A stretch of DNA of 64,000 nucleotides from Fluviicola chungangensis (GCF_007558725.1 NZ_VLPL01000005.1:248001-312000); one strand, 5' to 3'; positions 18,681 through 28,486 are shown, counted from the stretch's first letter. The notes: generated by a model from the letters alone, not told the origin. Numbers and translations are program-made.

Positions 18681-20843
18681 ATGAGAATTAAATTATTCAT
18701 TTCCTTTATTTGTATCATCTCATTCGGATATGCTCAAAACCTGACAGTTGAAAGTATCTGGAAATCGGGTGAATTTTACCCGAATCGCGTCGAAGGCTTT
18801 ACAGCTTTGAGTGACGGCCAGTCATTTACCAAGATCGTAGAAGAAAGCGGTCAGTATTTTTTAAAAAAATACCAATTCAAAGATTACAAAGGCGCCGGAA
18901 TGGTCCTGGTAAATTTGTCCGCAATCCAATTCAACGGAAAAGCGTTGGAATTTGACGATGTAAAACTGAGCAAAAGCGGAAAATGGTTACTGATCCAGTC
19001 AAACACAACACCGATCTACAGACACAGTTATTCAACAAAGTACTATATCTATAACATTCAGACAAAAGAAACACATAAAGTAAGCAACACGGAAGTTCCT
19101 CAAACGCTGGGAACATTCTCGCCCGATGAAACCAAATTGGGATATGTTGCAGGGAACAATCTATTCGTATACGATCTGGTAAATCACACGAACAAACAGA
19201 TTACATTCGACGGAAAACAAAACAGCATCATAAACGGTACAACCGACTGGGTTTACGAAGAAGAATTTGCAATCACCCAAGGGTTTGAATGGTCGCCGGA
19301 CTCCAAATACCTGGCATTCATGCGCTTTGACGAAACCAATGTGAAGCAATTCCAGATGGCCATGTACGGACATCTTTATCCCGATGAGTACACATTCAAA
19401 TATCCGAAAGCGGGTGAAGACAATTCAAAAGTAACTTTCCACATCGCGAACAGCGAAAGCGGAACTGTTAAAGCAGTAAATTTGGGTACTTATGAATATT
19501 TACCTCGTTTCCAATGGTCACCGATTAAAAACGAAGTCTTTGTTTCTACCCTGAACCGGCATCAAAGTGCAGTAAAATACCATTTGGTTACCGATCCGGA
19601 AAATCCGACGGACCGAATTTTTTACGAAGAACAATCCGATACGTATTTGGACGCAGACAACGTGATCTTATTGAAAGACGGAAACTCCATGCTCCGAACT
19701 TCCGAAAAAGACGGATATAACCACATCTACCATTTAACGTTCGCAGGAAAATTAAGTCCCGTTACCTCCGGGAACTGGGATGTTATTGATCTGTACGGAA
19801 TCGATGAAAAAAAGGGAATAGTCTTTTATTCTTCCTCCGAAAATGGGGCGATCAATAAAACCTTGTATTCGATCAATTGGAAAGGAACGGACAAAAAAAT
19901 GCTTTCAAAATCCAGCGGATATCACGAGGCTGAATTTGCTCCCGGTTTCAATTACTTTATCCGTTCCAGTTCAAGTGCCAATGTAGTACCTTCTTATACC
20001 TTATGTGACCGCAACGGAAAAGAACTCCAAGTACTTGAGGCCAATACGGAACTTCAGAATAAACTGAACGGAATGAACCTGAGCCAGAAGGAATTCATCC
20101 AGATAGATGGTGCTGACGGGAAACTGAATGCATGGATTATGAAACCTGCAAATTTCGACCCGAATAAAAAATACCCGGTTTACTTCAATGTTTACTGCGG
20201 ACCTGGAAGCAACATGGTGACCAATGATTACGATGGAGCAAACTACTTGTACCACCAACTGCTTACCCGCAAAGGATACATTGTATTTTGCGTAGATACA
20301 CGCGGTACTCAATTCCGCGGAGCGAAGTTTAAAAAATCAACTTATTTGCAGTTGGGTAAACTGGAAACCGAGGATTTGATTGCGGTAGCTAAGAACCTGC
20401 AAAAAGAGTCTTATGTCGATCCGGGAAGAATCGGGATTATGGGTTGGAGCTACGGAGGTTTCATGACTTCATTGGCGATGACAAAAGGTGCCGATGTATT
20501 CAAAATGGGAATTGCCGTTGCCCCGGTAACCAACTGGAGATATTATGACAATATCTATACCGAACGCTTCATGAGAACTCCACAGGAAAATGCAAGCGGG
20601 TATGATGACAATTCCCCTGTGAACCATGCAGACAAGTTAAAAGGGAAATTCTTATTGATCCATGGTTCTGCTGACGATAACGTCCATTATCAAAATACAA
20701 TGGAATTCATCACTGCCCTGGTGAAAGCGAATAAACAATTCGATTTGTTCATTTATCCGAATAAAAATCACGGCATCTACGGTGGGAATACAAGAAATCA
20801 CCTGTTTACCATGATGCTGGAATACACGGAGAAGAACCTGTAA
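18681..20843 (+). CDS. S9 family dipeptidyl peptidase IV
   Basis: 720 residues from ATG 18681: signal peptide MRIKLFISFICIISFGYA, an eight-bladed DPP-IV N-terminal propeller (blocks such as WSPDSKYLAFMRFDE, FQWSPIKNEVFVSTLNR), and a C-terminal alpha/beta-hydrolase domain. The catalytic triad is readable: Ser in GWSYGGFM (near 591), Asp in HGSADDNVH (near 665) and His in NKNHGI (near 697). The propeller segment WVYEEEF carries the Glu pair used by DPP-IV enzymes to hold the substrate N-terminus. It releases X-Pro/X-Ala dipeptides from peptides in the periplasm or on the surface. Monocistronic, ending in a strong terminator. Confidence 0.95.
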   Translation: MRIKLFISFICIISFGYAQNLTVESIWKSGEFYPNRVEGFTALSDGQSFTKIVEESGQYFLKKYQFKDYKGAGMVLVNLSAIQFNGKALEFDDVKLSKSGKWLLIQSNTTPIYRHSYSTKYYIYNIQTKETHKVSNTEVPQTLGTFSPDETKLGYVAGNNLFVYDLVNHTNKQITFDGKQNSIINGTTDWVYEEEFAITQGFEWSPDSKYLAFMRFDETNVKQFQMAMYGHLYPDEYTFKYPKAGEDNSKVTFHIANSESGTVKAVNLGTYEYLPRFQWSPIKNEVFVSTLNRHQSAVKYHLVTDPENPTDRIFYEEQSDTYLDADNVILLKDGNSMLRTSEKDGYNHIYHLTFAGKLSPVTSGNWDVIDLYGIDEKKGIVFYSSSENGAINKTLYSINWKGTDKKMLSKSSGYHEAEFAPGFNYFIRSSSSANVVPSYTLCDRNGKELQVLEANTELQNKLNGMNLSQKEFIQIDGADGKLNAWIMKPANFDPNKKYPVYFNVYCGPGSNMVTNDYDGANYLYHQLLTRKGYIVFCVDTRGTQFRGAKFKKSTYLQLGKLETEDLIAVAKNLQKESYVDPGRIGIMGWSYGGFMTSLAMTKGADVFKMGIAVAPVTNWRYYDNIYTERFMRTPQENASGYDDNSPVNHADKLKGKFLLIHGSADDNVHYQNTMEFITALVKANKQFDLFIYPNKNHGIYGGNTRNHLFTMMLEYTEKNL

Positions 20844-20874
20844 TACCGATCTTTCCATTTTACTGATAAAAATC

Positions 20875-20908
20875 AAAGGCCTGTGAATGTATTTTCACAG
20901 GCCTTTTT
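20875..20908 (+). terminator. Rho-independent terminator after DPP-IV gene
   Basis: 13-bp stem AAAGGCCTGTGAA / TTCACAGGCCTTT with a 6-nt loop, followed by further T residues; 31 nt after the stop. Confidence 0.9.
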
Positions 20909-21022
20909 AGCCATGCATTTTTGGTAAAAAAAAAGATTACCGGATGCAGTTTATTGTATTTAATTCTTTACTAATTTAGTGCGGCTAATAAAAATTGTTA
21001 GATAACACTCTTATAGATCATC

Positions 21023-22312
21023 ATGAGCAAAATTGCGAAAATCGAATTAGACGGGAAAGTATATGAATTCCCGGTTGTACAAGGTACTGAAAATGAATTG
21101 GCTATTGATATTTCAAAGCTTCGTCAGGAAACTGGATACATTACCCTGGATACAGGTTATAAAAACACGGGTGCTACCATGAGTGCCATTACTTTCTTAG
21201 ATGGTGAGGAAGGAATTCTTCGTTACCGCGGATATCCGATCGAGCAATTGGCGGAAAAAGCAAGTTTTATTGAGGTTGCTTATTTGTTGATTTATGGTGA
21301 TTTGCCAACTCAGGATCAATTGGATGAATTTATCTCGAGTATTACAAAACACACATTGGTACACGAAGATATGAAGCAATTTTTTGAAGCATATCCTGCG
21401 CAAGCTCACCCAATGGGAGTTTTATCTGCAATGGTTTGTTCCCTTTCTACATTCTACCCGGAATCTTTGGACCCGAACAGAAGTGCTGAGAAAAAGAACA
21501 GAACAATTTTACGTTTGTTAGCAAAATTACCGACATTGGCGGCCTGGTCTTATAAAAATTCCATGCGTCATCCGTTTATGTATCCGAAGAATGAATACGA
21601 TTACGTAAAGAACTTCCTGTACATGATGTTTGCAATGCCAACAGAAGATTACAAAGTGGACCCGGTTGTTGTTGATGCTTTGAATAAGTTATTGATCCTG
21701 CATGCTGACCACGAACAAAACTGTTCAACTTCGACAGTTCGCATCGTAGGTTCATCCCAGGCAAACCTTTACGCATCAATTTCTGCAGGTATTTCCGCAC
21801 TTTGGGGACCACTTCACGGAGGTGCTAACCAGGCTGTAATTGAAATGCTGGAAAAAATCCACAACGATGGGGGCGATGTAGACAAGTGGGTATTGAAAGC
21901 GAAAGACAAGGATGATCCATTCCGATTGATGGGATTCGGTCACCGCGTTTACAAAAACTTCGATCCGCGTGCTACGATCATTAAGAAAGCCGCAGATGAT
22001 GTATTGGAAAAATTGAAGATCGACGATCCATTACTGGATATTGCAAAGAAGCTGGAAAAAGTAGCTTTGGAAGACGACTATTTCAAATCAAGAAACTTAT
22101 ATCCGAACGTAGATTTCTATTCCGGAATTATTTACAAAGCGCTTGGAATTCCATCTGAAATGTTTACGGTTATGTTCGCATTAGGACGTTTACCTGGGTG
22201 GATTGCACAATGGAAAGAAATGTCTGAAGGTGGTGAACCGATCGGTCGTCCGAGACAAGTTTATACCGGGGAAATCACAAGAGATTACGTTCCGATTACA
22301 AAAAGAGGTTAA
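21023..22312 (+). CDS. gltA: Citrate synthase
   Basis: 429 residues, the usual length of bacterial hexameric type II citrate synthase, which also carries the N-terminal beta domain seen here (MSKIAKIELDGKVYEFPVVQ). Catalytic blocks are intact: GPLHGGANQAV (His), GFGHRVYKNFDPRA (His and Arg) and the Asp region NVDFYSGIIYKALG. It condenses oxaloacetate with acetyl-CoA in the TCA cycle. Single gene between two terminators. A TAATTTAG box upstream (near 20974) is a plausible but imperfect -7 element. Confidence 0.96.
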   Translation: MSKIAKIELDGKVYEFPVVQGTENELAIDISKLRQETGYITLDTGYKNTGATMSAITFLDGEEGILRYRGYPIEQLAEKASFIEVAYLLIYGDLPTQDQLDEFISSITKHTLVHEDMKQFFEAYPAQAHPMGVLSAMVCSLSTFYPESLDPNRSAEKKNRTILRLLAKLPTLAAWSYKNSMRHPFMYPKNEYDYVKNFLYMMFAMPTEDYKVDPVVVDALNKLLILHADHEQNCSTSTVRIVGSSQANLYASISAGISALWGPLHGGANQAVIEMLEKIHNDGGDVDKWVLKAKDKDDPFRLMGFGHRVYKNFDPRATIIKKAADDVLEKLKIDDPLLDIAKKLEKVALEDDYFKSRNLYPNVDFYSGIIYKALGIPSEMFTVMFALGRLPGWIAQWKEMSEGGEPIGRPRQVYTGEITRDYVPITKRG

Positions 22313-22335
22313 GAATCATTTTTTATATAGAATCG

Positions 22336-22367
22336 AAAGGTGTTTGTTTTGGCAGACACCTTTTTTT
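22336..22367 (+). terminator. Rho-independent terminator after citrate synthase
   Basis: AAAGGTGT/ACACCTTT stem extended by TTG/CAG pairing, then a run of seven T; 24 nt after the stop. Confidence 0.8.
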
Positions 22368-22649
22368 GTGCGGTCAGGGGAAAATACTCGAACGTTATTC
22401 TGTAACAGTACTTCCTGAAAACAATCGAATCATTTCTTCCGAATTCCCTTCAAACACACTCAATCAAAGCTATCCGAAGAACCACCTGAATAACACTGTA
22501 ACATTGTCTTTAAATAGAATTAAACAAAATCAATTTAGTAGCATCCAAAACTTATCCGATTCATAACTTACTCATAAACAACTACCTAAACCCTTGCTAT
22601 ACATTTGTTTCGATCCAATCGGATGAATGAACTCTTCTATTATAGCAAC
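22368..22649 (+). other. Intergenic leader before the Cys-rich T9SS gene
   Basis: Together with the terminator this is a 337-nt gap with no gene. It is AT-rich and holds an exact -7 box TACATTTG at 22600-22607. An in-frame ATG at 22623 precedes the chosen start at 22650. Nothing else recognised. Confidence 0.4.
22600..22607 (+). promoter_or_regulatory. -7 promoter box (TACATTTG)
   Basis: Exact TAnnTTTG match, 42 nt before ATG 22650 (15 nt before the alternative ATG 22623). Confidence 0.45.
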
Positions 22650-23693
22650 ATGAAACAAACTACAACAACACTTAAAAACTTCTTGCTGATCACATTCTTG
22701 TGTGTGACATTTTCCATCGGCTCATCAGCACAATGCCCATCGGGAACCATTGGGGTAACAGGTGTCGGGTGCGGATGCCTTGCAGGCTGTAACCTGACCA
22801 GTTTGGGAGGACCGAATTGTTCGCCTTCCGTCAGCGGAGATTGCAGCGGCGGACAAAAAAGCATGTTTGTGAATATTGCGGTCCCAAACGGATGCACGTA
22901 TACCGTTACCGCAACGATGCGCCAAAGAGCCGGCGGATGTACGGCTTCCGGTGGAGATTCCGGGGATAAGATAAAAGTAGATGTTTCAGGAGGAAGCAAA
23001 GGATTTCAAAGTGGAAGCTCCAATGCTACATTGGACGACAGTTACACACTGGTTGGTCCGGGAACAATAACCGTTTCCGGAAGCGCAAACCGTGCTGACG
23101 AAATTATCACTTACACAACAACATCCAGCGGAGCCGCCTGCGTCAATTGCCTGAGCGTTTTACCTGTTGAACTAACTGCTTTCCGGGTTTCGCAAGAAAC
23201 AGATGCTGTTGCCTGTGAATGGTGGACAGAAACAGAATTAAACAATAATTTCTTTACGGTTGAACGCAGCCCTGACGGTATTCACTTCGAAGCAATTGCT
23301 TACATGAACGGTGCCGGAAACAGCTCCGAACCTTTACACTACAAGATCTATGATTATGATCCGTATGTGGATGCCGTAAATTATTACCGCTTGTCTCAAA
23401 CGGATTTTAACGGACTCACCAGGTTGCATGACATCCGGTCAATTAAAGTAAAAAGCACGCATAAACTGACGATCTATCCCAATCCATCCAACGGAACCAT
23501 TCAAATTACAGGAGACTATCAATCCTTGTTGGAAGCCCGGTTGTTTGACACATCCGGGAGAGAAATTTCTTTGGAGCGTGCACCTACAGAAAATGGCAAA
23601 TTGACCGTTTCAGGATTACCGGTTGGCGTTTATACCATTGTTTACTTCAATGCCGAAGAAATGATATCAGAACGCATCGTCATTATACCTTAA
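22650..23693 (+). CDS. Secreted protein with Cys-rich N-terminal domain and T9SS type-A sorting domain
   Basis: 347 residues from ATG 22650, chosen because it puts a normal signal peptide first (MKQTTTTLKNFLLITFLCVTFSIGSSA). The N-terminal ~160 residues are Gly/Ser-rich with about ten cysteines (CGCLAGCNLT, CSPSVSGDC), probably disulphide-bonded, and match no family I can name. A linker domain of the type common before T9SS signals follows (PVELTAFRVSQET ... WWTETELNNNFFTVERSPDG). A type-A domain ends the protein (IYPNPSNGTIQITG ... GVYTIVYF). The stop TAA shares the tetramer TTAA with the stop of the convergent methyltransferase gene. Confidence 0.85.
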   Translation: MKQTTTTLKNFLLITFLCVTFSIGSSAQCPSGTIGVTGVGCGCLAGCNLTSLGGPNCSPSVSGDCSGGQKSMFVNIAVPNGCTYTVTATMRQRAGGCTASGGDSGDKIKVDVSGGSKGFQSGSSNATLDDSYTLVGPGTITVSGSANRADEIITYTTTSSGAACVNCLSVLPVELTAFRVSQETDAVACEWWTETELNNNFFTVERSPDGIHFEAIAYMNGAGNSSEPLHYKIYDYDPYVDAVNYYRLSQTDFNGLTRLHDIRSIKVKSTHKLTIYPNPSNGTIQITGDYQSLLEARLFDTSGREISLERAPTENGKLTVSGLPVGVYTIVYFNAEEMISERIVIIP

Positions 23694-24835
23694 GCTTCTG
23701 AATTCTCCCTTTTTTTGGAACCCTCGTAAATGGTGTATTTCCGGAAAGAACATTCCAGATCACCATTGAATAGTTTGTATTTTTTATCCGGTTTCAAAGC
23801 CAGGTATTTGAAACCGGCTTCACTGGAAGAAATAACAAAGCAGGAATAACCCAGCAAGCGGTGTTTCATAATACTTCCCAGGGTTCCGTACAACTCTTCC
23901 ACATCCGTTTCCAGGCGCTCACCATACGGAGGATTCGTGATCAGAACAGCCGGTCCTTCCGGAAATGGAAATTCATCCAATGCCGCGTTGTGCACTTCCA
24001 CAAATCTCCCGAAGGAGAAACCACGCAGATTTCTTCTCGTTTTCATGACCATTTGAGAATCAATATCCCCACCAATCAAGGTACAAGGAAGTTCCTTTAC
24101 GATTCTATTGGCTTTGGAATGGATCTCCTCCCACAGATCGGAATCAAAATTCGCCATATTCTTGAATGCATAATGAGTCCTCTCAATATTTGAGGGAATT
24201 CCGGCAGCAAGCAGTGCAGCTTCGATCAGGATTGTTCCCGAACCACAGAACGGATCGATCAGGGTTGTTTTTTTATCCCATTCACTCATCCGCAAAAGTG
24301 CAGCGGCAACCACTTCATTCAGCGGTGCATCTCCGGTAGACTGACGATACCCTCTTTGGAACAACGGCAAACCGCTGGTATTTACAGAAATCACCCCTTC
24401 GTTTTCACGCACATATAAATCCACTACAATTTGAGGAGATTTGACGTTGATATCCGGTCTTTCACCTTTCACATCCCTGAAATGATCTACAATGGCATCT
24501 TTGATCAACAGGAAAGGGAATTGAGAGTGATTAAAAATAGTGGAATTCACAGCTCCTTTTACAGCAAATGTTTTCTTTACATCAAACAGGGAAGACCAGT
24601 TAATCTTCTTTGCTTCCTGGTACAGGTCCTTTTCCGTTTTAACCGTAAACTTGCGCAATTCGACCAAAACCGAGATCGCACAGCGAACATGCAGGTTTAA
24701 AAAATAAACATCTTTCCAATCGCCTTCAATCTGAACAGCCCTATTCAGTTTCGTACTAACGGGAAAACCCAACTCTTTCAATTCATCAGCGAGCACATCT
24801 TCTAAACCGTAAAACGTTTTCAGTACAATTTTCAT
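23690..24835 (-). CDS. THUMP-domain class I SAM-dependent 23S rRNA methyltransferase (RlmL N-domain type)
   Basis: 381 residues. The N-terminal ferredoxin-like and THUMP region (about residues 45-160) is followed by a Rossmann methyltransferase domain with LIDPFCGSGTILIEA (SAM motif I) and the catalytic NPPYGERL motif of N2-guanine methyltransferases. Closest in plan to the stand-alone RlmL/YpsC-type enzymes that make m2G in 23S rRNA; a tRNA target cannot be excluded. It overlaps the preceding convergent gene by 4 nt and starts 123 nt from the divergent patatin gene. Confidence 0.88.
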   Translation of the reverse strand: MKIVLKTFYGLEDVLADELKELGFPVSTKLNRAVQIEGDWKDVYFLNLHVRCAISVLVELRKFTVKTEKDLYQEAKKINWSSLFDVKKTFAVKGAVNSTIFNHSQFPFLLIKDAIVDHFRDVKGERPDINVKSPQIVVDLYVRENEGVISVNTSGLPLFQRGYRQSTGDAPLNEVVAAALLRMSEWDKKTTLIDPFCGSGTILIEAALLAAGIPSNIERTHYAFKNMANFDSDLWEEIHSKANRIVKELPCTLIGGDIDSQMVMKTRRNLRGFSFGRFVEVHNAALDEFPFPEGPAVLITNPPYGERLETDVEELYGTLGSIMKHRLLGYSCFVISSSEAGFKYLALKPDKKYKLFNGDLECSFRKYTIYEGSKKRENSEA

Positions 24836-24944
24836 AAGGCAAATTCAATTATGGATCCGGCGGCAAAAGTACTACAAAAGCACAGAGCTTTTCTAAATAG
24901 CAGAGAAATAAAGCAAAAGAAGCCGCGTTTAGGTAAAAAAAAAT

Positions 24945-24952
24945 TACTTTTG
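24945..24952 (+). promoter_or_regulatory. -7 promoter box (TACTTTTG) close to the patatin start
   Basis: Exact TAnnTTTG match ending 6 nt before ATG 24959. If used, transcription would start at or next to the start codon, giving a leaderless or near-leaderless mRNA. It also argues against the upstream in-frame ATG at 24851. Confidence 0.4.
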
Positions 24953-24958
24953 ATTTTA

Positions 24959-27247
24959 ATGCAATTAGCAAAGCGACTAACTATAATTTTACTTTTAAGC
25001 TTCGCCCCTTTATTCGTTCAATCTCAGGGGATTGGAGTTGTATTGAGTGGTGGTGGCGCATCTGGTTTTGCTCATATTGGCGTGCTTAAAGCATTGGAAG
25101 AAAACAACATTCCTATCAACTATATTACAGGTACATCATCCGGTGCATTGGTCGGGGCAATGTATGCGAGCGGTTATTCTCCGCAGGAAATCGAAGATTA
25201 TGTATTGAGCAATAAGTTTCAGCTGATGTCCCAGGGAGCAATCGAACAGCGTTACGAGTTCCTGCTTCGGGAGGACAATGAAAATGCTTCGGGAATCAGC
25301 TTTTCTTTCTCTATTGACAGTATTTTCAGCAAATCATTACCTACGAACTTTATCCGGCCGGAATTATTAGACTTTGAAATGTTGCGTTTATTCGGAGTTA
25401 GCGGAGCCTCACATACCTACAACTTCGACAGCCTGTTTGTTCCTTTCCGCTGTGTGGCCAGTGATATCGTTGCAAAAAAAGGAGTAGTTTTTTCCAATGG
25501 CCAGTTGAATGAAGCTGTCAGAGCTTCCATGACTTTCCCCTTTTACGTCAATCCGATCCGGATCAATGGTGTTCTTTATTTTGATGGCGGGCTATATAAT
25601 AACTTTCCGTCGGATGTCATGTACAACAGTTTCCCGGTCGATTTCATTATTGGAAGCAATGTTTCTTATAACGCCGCTCCTCCGAGGGAAGATGATTTGA
25701 TCAGTCAACTAACCAACATGCTGGTCACTCACACTTCTTTCAAAATTCCTTGTGAATCAGGAATCATCATCGAACCGAAATCCAATATCAGCACCTTTGA
25801 TTTTGACGACGTGGACGAAGCCATTGATGCAGGTTATGAATCTACCATCGCTATGATCGACAGTATCAAGCTCATGATTGATTCACGAATATCCTCCGAA
25901 GAGTTGAATAAACGAAGAACCGAATTCAGGGCATCCGTGCATCCGCTAATTATTTCAGAAGTCAATACAACCAATAAAAATGGATTGGATGAAAGTTACG
26001 TTCGGAAATCCATCCTGAAGAATAAAAAAACGGAAACTATTGCGGATATGCGTTTCAAACGCCGTTATTTCAGAACCTATGCAACCCCTCAAATCAAATA
26101 TTTATTCCCGACACTGGAAGCAAAAGCAGACTCAACTTACGCGCTGAACATCAAAGTTACCGAAGCAAAGCCATTCAGAATTGATCTTGGGGGAATTATC
26201 AGTACACGGGCAATTAATACCGGATTCATCCAGTTGAATTACATGCGCCTGGACCGTTTTGCCAGCACGATACAAGCCGGAGGTTATTTTGGTAAATTTT
26301 ACAACTCAGGAAGGGCAAATATCGATTTACACTTTCCCTCATATTATCCTATTTCGGCAAGCTTTTACGGCGTCATTAACCGATGGGACTACTTTAAAAG
26401 TTTTACGACCTTTTTTGACGATGAAAAACCATCGTTCCTAGTCCAAAATGAAGTCTATGTCGGAGGAGGAATCAAACTGCCGATCTTCAATAATTCCAAA
26501 TTCGGGTTGGATTACAGGCATTTTGAAACACAGGATCGGTATTATCAAACTACCGATTTTACGAATAAGGATACTACGGACCGGACTATTTTGTTCGGAA
26601 ACACCTTGATCCTGACATTGGAACACAATTCATTAAATCGAAAACAATGGGCAACAGCCGGAACATTGGCCCAATTTAAAGCCATCTATAGCGGAGCACA
26701 GGAACACAGTCTGGCAGGCTCTACCTCCCTTGAAAATTACGATTACAGAAATGGTCACCATTGGTTCAACATCCGTGGTGAAATCCAAAATTTCCCGTTA
26801 AGTACCAAGTACTTTTCATTTGGAATCCATGGACTGGCGAGCATTACCAACCTTTCTCTTTTGAAGAATTACACCGCGACACTCTTAAACATGAATGCAT
26901 TTCAACCACTTCCGGACCTGCAAACTTATTTCTTTTCCGAATACCGTTCCCCTCAATACGTCGGAGGTGGATTGAACATCATTTTCTCGCTTCGAAAAAA
27001 TATCGATATCCGGGTTGACGGATACTGGTACCAGCCTTTCATCTCCATCACCAAAAACGACGACGGAACATTTGGGTATTCCAAACCTTTTAAGGGAGAA
27101 TCCCAGGTAGCTTCCTTGTCTGCAATTTACCATTCTCCTTTAGGTCCGATCAGGGCATCGCTAAATTATTTTCCAAAGCAAAAAACTCCTTTGGCTTTCC
27201 AATTTACTTACGGTTTCATCATATTCCACGAACGGGCATTCCGGTAA
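24959..27247 (+). CDS. Patatin-like phospholipase fused to an outer-membrane beta-barrel
   Basis: 762 residues from ATG 24959, which begins a clean signal peptide (MQLAKRLTIILLLSFAPLFV); the longer frame from 24851 adds a Lys-rich, non-signal extension. The patatin domain (about residues 25-330) has the oxyanion motif SGGGASGF, nucleophile motif GTSSG (Ser60) and DGG catalytic Asp motif near 208. A POTRA-like linker follows and then a C-terminal Omp85/BamA-type barrel (about 400-762, many alternating aromatic strands, last strand YGFIIFHERAF). This plan resembles type Vd autotransporter phospholipases of the PlpD kind. Likely a surface or periplasmic lipase. Single gene. Confidence 0.88.
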   Translation: MQLAKRLTIILLLSFAPLFVQSQGIGVVLSGGGASGFAHIGVLKALEENNIPINYITGTSSGALVGAMYASGYSPQEIEDYVLSNKFQLMSQGAIEQRYEFLLREDNENASGISFSFSIDSIFSKSLPTNFIRPELLDFEMLRLFGVSGASHTYNFDSLFVPFRCVASDIVAKKGVVFSNGQLNEAVRASMTFPFYVNPIRINGVLYFDGGLYNNFPSDVMYNSFPVDFIIGSNVSYNAAPPREDDLISQLTNMLVTHTSFKIPCESGIIIEPKSNISTFDFDDVDEAIDAGYESTIAMIDSIKLMIDSRISSEELNKRRTEFRASVHPLIISEVNTTNKNGLDESYVRKSILKNKKTETIADMRFKRRYFRTYATPQIKYLFPTLEAKADSTYALNIKVTEAKPFRIDLGGIISTRAINTGFIQLNYMRLDRFASTIQAGGYFGKFYNSGRANIDLHFPSYYPISASFYGVINRWDYFKSFTTFFDDEKPSFLVQNEVYVGGGIKLPIFNNSKFGLDYRHFETQDRYYQTTDFTNKDTTDRTILFGNTLILTLEHNSLNRKQWATAGTLAQFKAIYSGAQEHSLAGSTSLENYDYRNGHHWFNIRGEIQNFPLSTKYFSFGIHGLASITNLSLLKNYTATLLNMNAFQPLPDLQTYFFSEYRSPQYVGGGLNIIFSLRKNIDIRVDGYWYQPFISITKNDDGTFGYSKPFKGESQVASLSAIYHSPLGPIRASLNYFPKQKTPLAFQFTYGFIIFHERAFR

Positions 27248-27249
27248 AA

Positions 27250-27340
27250 AGGTTGAACCTGTTCCAACTGTTTAAAGGTTCAAATCATTGCTAATCATCT
27301 AAACTTTGAACCATTGAACTTTTGAACGATTGAACTTTTA
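27250..27340. repeat. TTGAAC/GTTCAA-rich short repeat tract
   Basis: This 91-nt gap contains repeated TTGAAC or GTTCAA hexamers spaced 10-15 nt apart (GGTTGAACC, GGTTCAAA, CTTTGAACC, CATTGAAC, TTTTGAAC, GATTGAAC). A very similar tract lies at 57842-57895 between two haem-transport genes, suggesting a dispersed intergenic repeat. Confidence 0.5.
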
Positions 27341-27341
27341 G

Positions 27342-27349
27342 TATATTCG
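27342..27349 (+). promoter_or_regulatory. Promoter-like TTG-N17-TATATTCG before the VOC gene
   Basis: TATATTCG is one mismatch from TAnnTTTG and a TTG lies 17 nt upstream (27322-27324); the box ends 16 nt before ATG 27366. Confidence 0.35.
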
Positions 27350-27365
27350 CATCAAATTCAAAAAA

Positions 27366-28433
27366 ATGGCAAAAATCATCTGTGGTATCCAGCAAATGGG
27401 AATCGGTGTTCCCGATGTTCAATCAATCTGGAAATGGTATAGAGAACACTTCGGCATAGATGTGCGGATCTTCGAGGAAGCAGCTGAAGCTCCCCTGATG
27501 ACAAGATATACCGGTGGAGTTATCCATTCCAGAACTGCCACTCTTGCCCTTTCTATGGAAAGTGGCGGTGGATTTGAGATTTGGCAGTTTACTTCCCGCC
27601 CGACGGAAAAAAGTACCGAACCGATCATCCTGGGTGATTTCGGTTTATATGCTTGCAGGATCAAATCAAAAGATGTAAAAGCAACCCATGCATTCCTGGT
27701 AAAAAAAGGAGCAAACGTATTATCGGAACCTCAGCAACTCCCAAACGGAAGTTACCATTTTATGGTAGAAGATCCGAATGGAAACATATTCGATATCGTT
27801 GAAGGATCCGGCTGGTTCATGGAAACCGGGTTTGAAGGAAAAACGGGAGGAGTTGCCGGCACAATGATCGGGGTGAGTTCCATTGAAAAAGCACTGCCAC
27901 TTTATCAAACCATTTTAGGTTATGACAAGATCGTTTACGATGTAACGGATACATTTGAGGCCTTCAATAACATCCCGAATGGAAATCAAAAGATCAGAAG
28001 AGTATTGTTACAGCATTCGGAAGACAGAAAAGGCCCATTCGCTAAATTATTAGGACCTACTCAAATTGAATTGGTCCAGGCAGTTGATCGCACGGACGCA
28101 AAATCGATCTTTAAGAACCGTTTTTGGGGAGATTGGGGATTTATTCATTTGTGCTTTGATGTACAGGGAATGGACGAACTGCAAAAAGAATGTGAACAGG
28201 CAGGCTTTCCTTTCACGGTTGATTCGGGAAAAACATTCGATATGGGAGAAGCCGGCGGACGGTTCAGTTATATCGAAGATCCGGACGGAACATGGATCGA
28301 GTTCGTAGAAACCCATAAGGTTCCTGTGATGAAAAAACTAGGCTGGTATATCCACCTGAAGAATAAAAAACCGGGAGCTTTCTTGCCCAACTGGATGCTC
28401 AGAGCAATGAGGTTCAATCGCGTAAAGGATTGA
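27366..28433 (+). CDS. VOC superfamily (glyoxalase/dioxygenase-like) protein with two VOC domains
   Basis: 355 residues with two tandem vicinal-oxygen-chelate modules, about 5-150 (GIGVPDVQSIWKWYREHFGI ... EDPNGNIFDIVEG) and 160-315 (IGVSSIEKALPLYQTILGY ... IHLCFDV ... EDPDGTWIEFVET). The second module keeps a His (in FIHLCFD) and Glu (in WIEFVE) at metal-ligand positions. The bidomain plan recalls 4-hydroxyphenylpyruvate dioxygenase, but the HPPD C-terminal signature is absent. The substrate is unknown. Probably cytoplasmic, monocistronic. Confidence 0.8.
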   Translation: MAKIICGIQQMGIGVPDVQSIWKWYREHFGIDVRIFEEAAEAPLMTRYTGGVIHSRTATLALSMESGGGFEIWQFTSRPTEKSTEPIILGDFGLYACRIKSKDVKATHAFLVKKGANVLSEPQQLPNGSYHFMVEDPNGNIFDIVEGSGWFMETGFEGKTGGVAGTMIGVSSIEKALPLYQTILGYDKIVYDVTDTFEAFNNIPNGNQKIRRVLLQHSEDRKGPFAKLLGPTQIELVQAVDRTDAKSIFKNRFWGDWGFIHLCFDVQGMDELQKECEQAGFPFTVDSGKTFDMGEAGGRFSYIEDPDGTWIEFVETHKVPVMKKLGWYIHLKNKKPGAFLPNWMLRAMRFNRVKD

Positions 28434-28486
28434 TTCAACAGTAGCTTCTGTTGATTTTAATCGTTTTATCCTATTAATTAAAATTG

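Noticed and set aside
24851-24958. N-terminal extension of the patatin protein (start at 24851)
   Set aside because: Lys-rich and lacking a signal peptide, while ATG 24959 begins a good one and follows a -7 box.
27366-28433. 4-hydroxyphenylpyruvate dioxygenase
   Set aside because: Two VOC domains are present, but the C-terminal HPPD signature and expected ligand spacing are missing, so only the superfamily is called.
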